Origin: an uncultured Planctomycetaceae bacterium
GTDB taxonomy: Bacteria; Planctomycetota; Planctomycetia; Planctomycetales; Planctomycetaceae
NCBI GenBank assembly: GCA_903823545.1
Contig: CAIJTL010000528.1
Location: forward strand, 1-13,764
Direction: 5' to 3'
DNA: 13,764 nucleotides
In this document: in pieces, positions 7,327-13,764 of the stretch
Layout: the number at the start of each line of letters is the position of its first letter
How positions within the stretch are numbered: the first letter of the stretch is position 1
The notes under the pieces: generated by a model
Databases searched by the model: none
The model's input: the letters and a program-made list of their open reading frames with translations, nothing else
What the model was told of the DNA's origin: nothing
Made by a program: the position numbers and the translations under genes

Positions 7327-10300
7327 ATGCCTATCCGTTTTCGTTGCCAAAATTGCCGCAAACGAAGCAGCATCTCCTCTAAAAAAGTCGGCCAATCTGT
7401 GTCTTGCCCCAGTTGCGGCAAACCCACATTGGTCACTGCTGACGAGGATTCCGATCAACTCAAGGCGGCCTCATCCGGCAAGCCGTTGCGACAGGTCGAT
7501 TTCAGCCCCGTTGAAGATATTCCAGAGTCTCCGAATGCGAGACCCGGTGCTGAGTTTGAACTCGACCTAGATGACTCTGGTTCCGGACCACGTCCCGCTC
7601 AGGTCTCGATTTGCGATGCTGGCGGACCAATGGGCACTCGACCTTTGTCGAAGTCGTCACCGCTGACGTTCGGTCGACATTCGAGTAACGACGTCGTGAT
7701 CGACGAAGAGGGCGTTGCTTCACTGCACTGCCGCATCAGTTGGAACGGCAGCAAATACGAACTGACCTCCGCCGACAAAGGTGGCGTCGAAATCAACGGA
7801 ACCTTGATGCAATCGCGAGTCCTCGTCGGAGGGGACGTTCTTCGAATCGGGAGTTTTGATATCGCGTTTGTGCCAGAAGAGGGGGCGGCTGAACGAGCCG
7901 ATGATGGGTTACTCGCAGTTACTCCTCCACGAGGTGTCCCGGCGATTGACGGGCGCAAAGACAAAGCCTCTGGCATGAAAAACAAAGCGGACGATGCCCC
8001 GACGAAATCCGGCCCAATGATGGCCGAGGTTCTCGATGACGATGATGGCCTTGAGGTGGTGGAAGACGAACTCGAAGTGGTCGATGAACCGCGAGAAGAT
8101 GCGGAGGCACGTCGAGCGCGGCGCGAACGCCTAAAGGCTGGCGAAGAAAATGTTCTGCGAAGTCGCATAGTATTAGCACTTGGCGGTACCGGCATTCTGC
8201 TCGTGTTGGCGAGTTTGGTCTTCTGGTTCTTAGTCAATCGAGACAAAGTCCAGAAAGAGTTTGAAGTCGCGAAGGAAGAGGTCACTCAAGGTCAATTCGT
8301 TGCGGGCATCAAGCGTCTTGAAGACTTCATGCAGCACCATGCCGGACACGCTTTGATCAAGGGGCCGGACGGCGCTCTTGTGCTGCGAGATAAAGCGCTT
8401 ATCGAAAAAGAAATCACCGGCGCGACGATGTGGGCCGAAGGGCTCAAGGCACTCAAAGACTTCGTCAACGCGCATCGAGACGAGAAATACTTCGAGGACT
8501 TGCGTGACGACTTGGCCAAGTACTCGAAAAAGATTGCCGTCGAATCGCCGAAGACCGCCGCACAAACAAAGGACCGCACGCTGCTCGAACTGTCGATCGA
8601 AGCGGAACAATTCTTCGATCGCTTCAGTGGCCCCGATGCCCCGAAAGAGGCGAAGCGAGAGATCGCAAAAGCTCGCAGTGATGCCGACGCCACGATCTTG
8701 AAAGCGGGCGTTGTGAATGAGGCGTTCGCTCAAATCGACACCGCGTTGAAGGCAAACACTCCGTTTCCAGTCGTGGCCACTCGCAAGAAGTTGATCATTC
8801 GATATCCCGACATGAAGACCGATAAGCGTCTGGAAGGGAACCTGCGGAAGACACTCGAGATTGCGAAACAGCTTGTCACTCGCGAGGAACTCAACCGAGA
8901 CGCGATCACAGAAGACGCGGCACGTTCGTTGCCTAAACCGCTGACTGTTGCCGTCCGAACACGTGCCTTGAGCGAAGAGCAATCCGCCAATCGAGTCGTG
9001 TTTGCACTTGGGCAAGATGCCTGTTTTGGACTCGATAGCATCACCGGCGACCCACTTTGGCGGAGAACGGTCGGTCTCGACACGCCGTTCTTCCCTGTCG
9101 CTGTGGAAACGTCGAAGTCAGCCGTGTTGATGTTCGATACAGCGCAAAACCAAGTCATGTTGCTCGATCGCCGCAACGGCGATCTGCTCTGGCGACAAGT
9201 CGTTGAGCCGGTTTCTGGGCCTCCGCTGGTTGTCCAAGGTCAGATCTATCTGCCGACGCAAGAGGGCTTCCTCTACAAGATCGATGCGGACTCAGGACGG
9301 ATCACATCTCGGCTCAAGTTCCCGCAGAAGTTACTCTCACCACCGCTGGAAATTGCGACCGCCAATGAACGACATCTGGTGGTGATCGGCGATTCGGAAT
9401 TCGCCTACACCCTCAGCTCCAGTCGCCTCGAATGCCTGCTCGTTTCTTATCTCGGTCATCAACCCGGCACGATCAAAGCCGCTCCACTCGCGATGGGCCA
9501 ATATCTGTTGTTGGCTGAAAATGATCAGGCAGACTCGTCTCGCTTGCGAGCGATTGACGCAGCTAGCCCACAAACTCGTTTGGTGGATGTCACTGATGTT
9601 CGAGTTGAAGGGCATGTTCGAGACGCTCTGGTTCTGCGCGGCAACCAATTGTTTGTGACATCCAGCGGCCCGCGGTTGTCTGTATTCAACGTTTCGGACG
9701 ATAAGAATCAGCGAACGCTGGCTCCTGTTTCGACACTGCAAATTCCCACCAATTTCTCTGGTACTGGGCATCTCTCCGCAGGCGCTGACGGGCAAATCTG
9801 GCTCTCGATCGGTGCGCTGCGAAAGGTGCAATTGAAAACGGACGTGTTGCAGCTTGATCAACAGCAAGTCGCTGTCGGCCAGAGCACGCAACCAATTCAA
9901 GCGATCGGACGCTCGCTGTATGTCGGACGCCAATTGCCAATCAGCCAAGCGGTGCATCTCACACAAGCGGACGGCGAGTCGATGCAGAGTAACTGGAAGA
10001 CGATCGTCGGTTCGAGTTTGATCGCTGTGACGGCTGGTGCCGACGGGCAAATCGTCTGTGCCTCGAACGGCGGTGACACGTTCTTGATCAGCGCGAATGA
10101 AATTGCGAACGGCGGCTTCCGGGCTCGCGCTGAACAGCAATTGAAACTTCCGGAAAACGCAGTCGATCCGCTCAACGCGATTCCGCTGACAGATGGCCGA
10201 CTCGCTGTCTGGATCGGTGGCGCGGAAGGGAAACTTTGGGTCGTTGGCCCGACAGGGCAACCGCAAACTGAAGTCGCTCTGACTCAATCGCTGGAGTGTT

Positions 10301-11286
10301 CTCCGCTCCGTTTTGCTGGGGGCATCTTGTTACCACTGACTGGTCGCTTGAAGTTGGCCGGACGAACTGCGGGGGCTCCGTGCGACGATTTCCTGGCACC
10401 TGTGAACACGGCGGATGACGCACCGGCCCGAAAGTGGCGACACCTAGTGGCGATCGATGATGACTCGCTCTTCGTCATCGATAACGTCGGCAAGCTTTCA
10501 AAGTTGCAGTTTCGAACGGGCGATAAGTGCTTCTTCCAAACCATCACATCGATCGACTTCCCACAACCGATCGACGTGAACCCGACCATCAACAAGGGCA
10601 GAATGATGACCGTTGATGCTGCGGGGACAATGCGAGTGCTCGATATCACCGCCATGGAAACGCGAGCCGAGATCGCACTTGGCGGTCCTGCCTCGAAACC
10701 GTTATGGGTGCAAGAACCACTATTGATGGCTGAAGTTGGTCGCCAAAAACTCGTTGCATTCGATGCGGCTCAACCAAAGCAGCCGCTGTGGAACTATGAA
10801 TTGAACGGAACCGGACTCGTCGGTTCGCCGTTGTTGATCGAAAGCGCGTTGATCGCGGTTCAGCAGAACGGCGATGTTCTTCGCTTGAACCCGAAGACCG
10901 GTAAGCTGGAAAAGAAGCTGTCACTCGGTCAAACAATGACACATGGTCCGATGCGAGTCGGCAACTTGCTGGTGGCAATCGCTGCTGACGGTAGTCTGTA
11001 TCACGTCGAATCGCTTGTCCCCGAATTGCCACAGACGAAGCCTGAACCCCCGAAGGCTCCCACTGCGACCGAGAAGCCCGCAGACGAAAAGCCGGAAGAA
11101 AAACCTGCTGAGAAGGATGAAAAGCCTGCTGCTGAAGAAAAGTCGAAAGAGGACAAGCCAGCGAGCGATGAGAAGAAAGAAGCCAAAGAGGACGCAAAGA
11201 GCGAGAGCGATAAATCGGAAGCCGAAGCCAAGAAACTCGACAACAAAACGACCGGCGAGAAGTCAGAAACACCGAAGGCGGAATGA
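7327..11286 (+). CDS. Zinc ribbon-FHA-transmembrane-PQQ-like beta-propeller protein
   Basis: A 1319-residue multidomain membrane protein. Residues 7-30 form a zinc ribbon with Cys7, Cys10, Cys27 and Cys30. About 91-184 is an FHA domain, normally a phosphothreonine-binding module: GRHSSN from residue 116, LHC around His134, and NG at 157-158 fit the fold. The usual SxxH serine position is Ala131, with Ser132 next to it. An acidic linker and a basic patch (RRARRERLK) precede the single TM helix at about 281-301. Residues 304-530 are charged and helical. About 535-1235 is a beta-propeller-like region with PQQ-type repeats such as LDSITGDPLWRR, LDRRNGDLLWRQ, IDADSGRI and LNPKTGKLEKK. The last 85 residues are a low-complexity Lys/Glu/Pro/Ala tail. 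The basic patch predicts ribbon and FHA in the cytoplasm and propeller outside, so it could pass an envelope signal to or from a Ser/Thr kinase pathway (inference). No strong Shine-Dalgarno before ATG 7327. Confidence 0.9.
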   Translation: MPIRFRCQNCRKRSSISSKKVGQSVSCPSCGKPTLVTADEDSDQLKAASSGKPLRQVDFSPVEDIPESPNARPGAEFELDLDDSGSGPRPAQVSICDAGGPMGTRPLSKSSPLTFGRHSSNDVVIDEEGVASLHCRISWNGSKYELTSADKGGVEINGTLMQSRVLVGGDVLRIGSFDIAFVPEEGAAERADDGLLAVTPPRGVPAIDGRKDKASGMKNKADDAPTKSGPMMAEVLDDDDGLEVVEDELEVVDEPREDAEARRARRERLKAGEENVLRSRIVLALGGTGILLVLASLVFWFLVNRDKVQKEFEVAKEEVTQGQFVAGIKRLEDFMQHHAGHALIKGPDGALVLRDKALIEKEITGATMWAEGLKALKDFVNAHRDEKYFEDLRDDLAKYSKKIAVESPKTAAQTKDRTLLELSIEAEQFFDRFSGPDAPKEAKREIAKARSDADATILKAGVVNEAFAQIDTALKANTPFPVVATRKKLIIRYPDMKTDKRLEGNLRKTLEIAKQLVTREELNRDAITEDAARSLPKPLTVAVRTRALSEEQSANRVVFALGQDACFGLDSITGDPLWRRTVGLDTPFFPVAVETSKSAVLMFDTAQNQVMLLDRRNGDLLWRQVVEPVSGPPLVVQGQIYLPTQEGFLYKIDADSGRITSRLKFPQKLLSPPLEIATANERHLVVIGDSEFAYTLSSSRLECLLVSYLGHQPGTIKAAPLAMGQYLLLAENDQADSSRLRAIDAASPQTRLVDVTDVRVEGHVRDALVLRGNQLFVTSSGPRLSVFNVSDDKNQRTLAPVSTLQIPTNFSGTGHLSAGADGQIWLSIGALRKVQLKTDVLQLDQQQVAVGQSTQPIQAIGRSLYVGRQLPISQAVHLTQADGESMQSNWKTIVGSSLIAVTAGADGQIVCASNGGDTFLISANEIANGGFRARAEQQLKLPENAVDPLNAIPLTDGRLAVWIGGAEGKLWVVGPTGQPQTEVALTQSLECSPLRFAGGILLPLTGRLKLAGRTAGAPCDDFLAPVNTADDAPARKWRHLVAIDDDSLFVIDNVGKLSKLQFRTGDKCFFQTITSIDFPQPIDVNPTINKGRMMTVDAAGTMRVLDITAMETRAEIALGGPASKPLWVQEPLLMAEVGRQKLVAFDAAQPKQPLWNYELNGTGLVGSPLLIESALIAVQQNGDVLRLNPKTGKLEKKLSLGQTMTHGPMRVGNLLVAIAADGSLYHVESLVPELPQTKPEPPKAPTATEKPADEKPEEKPAEKDEKPAAEEKSKEDKPASDEKKEAKEDAKSESDKSEAEAKKLDNKTTGEKSETPKAE

Positions 11287-11774
11287 TGATGGCAGACTCT
11301 CTACGTCCGCAATTTGCTGTCGCTGACATCGTCACGACTGCGATCCCTGATGACGAACGGCTGTGGGTGCCGCAGGCTCCGAACATTTGGTTTCGGCCGT
11401 TGTTGCTCAACACTGTTCAAGGCGAGTGGGTGAATCTTCTACGAGTCCGTCGATCCGGTGTACTCAGCCGACATCGACATCCAGCACCGGTCCACGGCTA
11501 TGTCATTAAGGGGACGTGGCGATACCTCGAACACAACTGGGTCGCGAAAGCGGGAGATTACGTCTTTGAACCACCTGGTGAGATTCACACCCTCACGGTC
11601 GATTCCGACGACGAGATGATCACTCTGTTTCACGTTTGTGGCGCTCTGATTTATTACGACGAAAACAACAAAGCCTGTGGTTACGACGACGTTCACACCA
11701 AGGTTGAAATGTGCAGCCGCCACTTCGACACGATCGGTTTAGGAGCCGACTACGTCAAGCAGTTCATTCGCTAA
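11283..11774 (+). CDS. Cupin-domain dioxygenase-like protein (2,4'-dihydroxyacetophenone dioxygenase type)
   Basis: A 163-residue single-domain cupin. Cupin motif 1 appears as SRHRHPAPVHGYVIKGTWRY (His64, His66, His71, Glu83 nearby), and motif 2 as GDYVFEPPGEIHTL with His102, giving a plausible His-His-His iron site. The whole block resembles what I remember of 2,4'-dihydroxyacetophenone dioxygenase, which cleaves a C-C bond in an aromatic ketone. In this genome the substrate cannot be deduced and annotation by that name may be over-specific. The start codon sits in ATGATGATG; the first ATG overlaps the preceding TGA as ATGA, suggesting translational coupling. AAGGCGGA just upstream could serve as ribosome binding site. 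No signal peptide or TM helix, so cytoplasmic. It is odd to find it between the FHA-propeller and ExbB genes; it may simply share the transcript or sense or modify a small molecule for the cluster. Confidence 0.85.
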   Translation: MMMADSLRPQFAVADIVTTAIPDDERLWVPQAPNIWFRPLLLNTVQGEWVNLLRVRRSGVLSRHRHPAPVHGYVIKGTWRYLEHNWVAKAGDYVFEPPGEIHTLTVDSDDEMITLFHVCGALIYYDENNKACGYDDVHTKVEMCSRHFDTIGLGADYVKQFIR

Positions 11775-11782
11775 CCAGTTAA

Positions 11783-11811
11783 TAGACCATGTCGGACAGC
11801 ACGACTATCAT
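11783..11811 (+). promoter_or_regulatory. Weak candidate promoter upstream of the ExbB gene
   Basis: TAGACC (11783-11788) and TATCAT (11806-11811) are separated by 17 bases in the 84-base gap between the cupin and ExbB genes. The -10 matches five of six and the -35 four of six positions of the sigma70 consensus. It would allow separate expression of the motor genes. Chance occurrence is quite possible. Confidence 0.25.
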
Positions 11812-11858
11812 CGTCCTACTCATCACTTCATCCCTCTGGATCAATTTCGAGACCGATC

Positions 11859-12512
11859 ATGAATGCCAATAAGATCGCACAGATGTTGGAAGCTTGGACC
11901 TACCTGTTCCTGGTGGCCAACTTCCTGCTGGGTTTGTACTGCGTCGTCCTGGTAACGTTGCGGTTGCGAAAGCTGCGGTTTCGCAAAGAGACTCAGCAGG
12001 TGGACTTCCTCGAGACGGTGCTCGACCACTTGAAGGCGGGAGAGTATTCGGAGATCGAAGACCTCTGCGACGGTGATCAGCGGGCGTTGCCACAACTGAC
12101 ATTTGCCGCAGTCTCAAATCGTCGCATGGGCTATGACCAGCTCAAACAATACGTCAGCGAACTGATGCAACGGGACATCTTCAGCGATATCGAATCGCGA
12201 GTCAGTTGGATCGCAGCCTCCATTCGTACTGGTCCGCTGTGGGGATTGTTCGGGACGGTGCTCGGCATGATGGCGGCGTTCGGTGAAATCGGCTCCGGTG
12301 CAAAAGTCGAAGCTCACACGATCGCCGATCGAATCGCTGTCGCGTTGATTTGTACGGCGATGGGACTCGCGACTGCGATCCCCTACGGCTATCTGCTCAA
12401 CGGCATCAACATCAAAACGCGACAACTTCAGGACGGACTGACGTCGGGTGTCATGCGATTGCTCGAACACTTCAAGCCGGTGAAGCAAAAGTCGCGCGGC
12501 GTGCATGTCTAA
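11859..12512 (+). CDS. MotA/TolQ/ExbB family proton channel subunit
   Basis: A 217-residue inner-membrane protein with the three-helix ExbB/TolQ layout: TM1 at about residues 14-34 (WTYLFLVANFLLGLYCVVLV), a cytoplasmic loop of about 90 residues, then TM2 at about 126-146 and TM3 at about 160-186. The diagnostic segment GPLWGLFGTVLGMMAAF at the start of TM2 matches the family's GxLGTVxGM motif, and ADRIAVALICTAMGLATAIP matches TM3, where the family has the pore-lining Thr and small residues. ExbB-type subunits form a pentamer around an ExbD dimer and use proton flow to drive work across the envelope. Two ExbD-type genes follow directly, as expected for such a motor. The start at ATG 11859 has only a weak CGAGA upstream. 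A strong hairpin begins six bases after its stop. ExbB versus TolQ cannot be decided by sequence alone, so no symbol is given. Confidence 0.93.
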   Translation: MNANKIAQMLEAWTYLFLVANFLLGLYCVVLVTLRLRKLRFRKETQQVDFLETVLDHLKAGEYSEIEDLCDGDQRALPQLTFAAVSNRRMGYDQLKQYVSELMQRDIFSDIESRVSWIAASIRTGPLWGLFGTVLGMMAAFGEIGSGAKVEAHTIADRIAVALICTAMGLATAIPYGYLLNGINIKTRQLQDGLTSGVMRLLEHFKPVKQKSRGVHV

Positions 12513-12517
12513 ATCCA

Positions 12518-12591
12518 TTGGTGAGCCGGGAGGCGTTAGCCCCCGGACGTCCTTCGCGGAATCCGGGGGCTAACGCCTCCCGGCTCACCAA
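12518..12591. repeat. Perfect 30-bp inverted repeat between the ExbB and ExbD genes
   Basis: Arms 12518-12547 and 12562-12591 are exact reverse complements, with a 14-base loop (CGTCCTTCGCGGAA) that can itself fold as TCC/GGA around TTCGC. The arm core is GAGCCGGGAGGCGTTAGC, then a run of C. The stem is GC-rich and would be extremely stable in RNA. It starts six bases after the ExbB stop, with no T tract on either side. It could be a dispersed palindromic repeat (REP/BIME-like) or an intercistronic mRNA stabiliser or attenuator. No coding sequence lies in the 135-base gap 12513-12647. Confidence 0.85.
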
Positions 12592-12647
12592 CACAATTCG
12601 ACGTTGGTCCACTCGAAAGATCACAAAGCTTTTCAGAAGGCAAGAAC

Positions 12648-13154
12648 ATGGCAGGCGGTGGTGGCGGTGATGCAGCGCCTACAACAGCTCCCAATCCGTT
12701 GGGCGCGAAGGGGATCGCTCCGCGCCGAGCGGCTCCCGGTGGCGGCACCGACGTCGATTTTACGCCGATGGTCGATCTCGTCTTCATGATGAATATCTAC
12801 TTTCTCGTCACGTCGTTGACGGCGATCGCGCCGGAGATTGACCTGCCGCTGGCGAGCCATGTAGTCGCAATCGACGAGAGCAAATCGGTTCCGATCGTCA
12901 TTGTGGTCGCACCAGACGGAAAGTCGTCGATCGTCACTGCCGGGGACGAAAAGGGAAAGTTGACCGATCCCGATGAGCAAGTGGAAAGCATTCAGAAGGC
13001 GGTCGAGAAGGGTGTTCGCGACAGCCGGGCTGACATCGTGATTCGAGCGGAAAAAGCGGTGAAGCTCCGCGACATCTCGAGGCTCGCGGGAGCGGCAGGG
13101 AAAGTAGAAGGCTCCAAGCTGTATGTCGGTGTTTTGGAAAACGTCAAGAAGTGA
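12648..13154 (+). CDS. ExbD/TolR family biopolymer transport protein (first copy)
   Basis: A 168-residue protein with a glycine- and proline-rich cytoplasmic N-terminus (GGGGG, then about 25 disordered residues), and one TM helix at about residues 41-61. The TM helix is entered by DVDFTPMVDLVFMMNIYFLVTS, containing the essential family aspartate as Asp43. A periplasmic domain (about 65-168) has the ExbD/TolR alternating fold, ending in ADIVIRAEKAVKLRDISRLAGAAGKV and LYVGVLENVKK. In known motors the TM aspartate carries protons through the ExbB pore. The start ATG has AGAAGG at 12635-12640 with seven bases spacing. The N-terminus is longer than in E. coli ExbD. It lies 135 bases after the ExbB gene, that gap holding a large hairpin, and 13 bases before a second ExbD gene, so probably one operon. 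Confidence 0.92.
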   Translation: MAGGGGGDAAPTTAPNPLGAKGIAPRRAAPGGGTDVDFTPMVDLVFMMNIYFLVTSLTAIAPEIDLPLASHVVAIDESKSVPIVIVVAPDGKSSIVTAGDEKGKLTDPDEQVESIQKAVEKGVRDSRADIVIRAEKAVKLRDISRLAGAAGKVEGSKLYVGVLENVKK

Positions 13155-13167
13155 GACGTGAATCGTC

Positions 13168-13764
13168 ATGTTGATTGAGTTTGAATGCCTCTCTTGTGGC
13201 AAGCCTCTGGCAGTTCCTGAAACTGCTGCGGGACGTCGCGCGCGCTGCCCGAACTGTCGCACGACGCTCTCGGTCCCAGAGCTTGCCGCTGACCATGACG
13301 ACGACGATCACGATGATGAAGACGACCACGACGAAGGAATTCATAAACCGCCCAAGAAGGAATACCACGACCTCGTCGATATGACGGCGATGGTGGATAT
13401 CGTCTTCTTTTTGCTGATCTTCTTTTTGATGACCTCGCTCTACACGCTGAAGCCAGCGATCCCGATGCCTCGACCAGAACAAGCGGGGGCGGGAAGTTCT
13501 TCGAGTTCATCCTCCGATGGCGACAGCGACGTTGTGACCGTGCGCATCGACGAGAAAGATGTGGTCCATGTCGATGACGTGATGATGGCCTCTGATCGCG
13601 ACCTGCGAAACAAGCTGACAGATCTCGCCCGCAGCGGTTCTGGCTCTAAAACACTGAAGATCAATGGCAGTCCAGACGCCAGTCACGGCACGCTCGTCAT
13701 GGTCATGGACGCTGGTGCTGCCGCCGGTATGGCGAAGGTGCAACTTTCGATCAAATCGAACGAC
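13168..13764 (+). CDS. ExbD/TolR family protein with N-terminal zinc ribbon and Asp/His-rich linker (second copy, 3'-truncated)
   Basis: The frame from ATG 13168 stays open to the last base of the window (199 codons), so the C-terminal end lies downstream, probably close. Residues 1-36 form a zinc ribbon with Cys7, Cys10, Cys27 and Cys30, the same spacing as in the FHA-propeller protein at 7327. A strongly acidic linker follows with Asp and His alternating (DHDDDDHDDEDDHDE, residues 42-56). The ExbD core enters the membrane at DLVDMTAMVDIVFFLLIFFLMTSL, with the essential aspartate as Asp77 and a TM helix at about 74-94. After a Ser-rich stretch (GSSSSSSSDGDSD) comes the start of the usual periplasmic domain. 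A ribbon on an ExbD cytoplasmic tail is unlike the E. coli proteins. The metal-like motifs suggest metal binding or a docking site inside the cell (inference). Only a weak GTGAGACG precedes the start; the gene follows the first ExbD by 13 bases. Confidence 0.9.
   Translation, partial: MLIEFECLSCGKPLAVPETAAGRRARCPNCRTTLSVPELAADHDDDDHDDEDDHDEGIHKPPKKEYHDLVDMTAMVDIVFFLLIFFLMTSLYTLKPAIPMPRPEQAGAGSSSSSSSDGDSDVVTVRIDEKDVVHVDDVMMASDRDLRNKLTDLARSGSGSKTLKINGSPDASHGTLVMVMDAGAAAGMAKVQLSIKSND

Noticed and set aside
8230..9015. Antisense open frame of 261 codons
   Set aside because: Opposite the helical stalk of the FHA-propeller protein; no motif, no start signal, explained by codon bias.
9337..10287. 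Long antisense open frame of 316 codons inside the propeller gene
   Set aside because: It lies wholly within a well-supported + strand gene, has no recognisable domain and a composition typical of a reverse-frame shadow in GC-rich codons.
10646..11413. Antisense open frame of 255 codons covering the end of the propeller gene and start of the cupin gene
   Set aside because: Overlaps two clear genes, is Ser/Arg-rich without domains, and mirrors the low-complexity tail.
12518..12591. Intrinsic terminator
   Set aside because: The stem is strong but no U-tract follows and the downstream genes belong functionally with the upstream one, so it is recorded as a repeat.
1..13764. tRNA, rRNA, CRISPR array, transposase, integrase or phage genes
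   Set aside because: None seen by reading both strands; the only repeated structures are the palindromes listed.

Overview
All recognisable genes in this window lie on the + strand. The gene content points to a member of the Planctomycetota, probably class Planctomycetia. It includes a CRTAC1/UnbV-type FG-GAP lipoprotein, a secreted squalene-cyclase-fold protein with HEAT repeats, a zinc ribbon-FHA-TM-propeller protein, and an ExbD with its own N-terminal zinc ribbon. Shine-Dalgarno signals are uneven, and conspicuous palindromic repeats sit between and even inside genes. The phylum assignment is inference from gene types, not a database match.

Region 1 (1-2430, continuing into 4204) is mostly metabolic. 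It holds the 3' part of a GHMP-family sugar kinase that looks most like plant glucuronokinase, a complete chorismate synthase (aroC), a 180-bp self-complementary element resembling a miniature mobile or repeat element, and a YjbQ/UPF0047 protein. An FG-GAP/ASPIC-UnbV lipoprotein follows one base after the yjbQ stop. It carries a perfect 18-bp inverted repeat read in frame just after its lipobox.

A stem-loop (4207-4253) and then a good sigma70-like promoter candidate (TTGACA-17-TAGCAT, 4260-4288) separate this part from the next.

Region 2 (4450 to the window end) looks like one envelope-associated cluster. In order it encodes: a secreted alpha/alpha-barrel (prenyltransferase/squalene-cyclase-like) plus HEAT protein; a single-TM protein with TonB/TolA-like layout but no recognised family; a 1319-residue zinc ribbon-FHA-TM-PQQ-like propeller protein; a cupin dioxygenase-like protein overlapping its stop by ATGA; an ExbB/TolQ/MotA-type channel subunit; an ExbD/TolR subunit; and a second ExbD fused behind a zinc ribbon and an Asp/His-rich linker. 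This last gene runs off the window. The ExbB and ExbD proteins should form a proton-driven motor in the inner membrane. The neighbouring single-TM, FHA-propeller and secreted proteins are the natural candidates for its effectors or regulators, which is inference from neighbourhood and topology.

Several unrelated palindromic repeats were found: 1811-1990, 2534-2571, 7238-7292 and 12518-12591. No tRNA, rRNA, CRISPR array, transposase or phage gene was seen.
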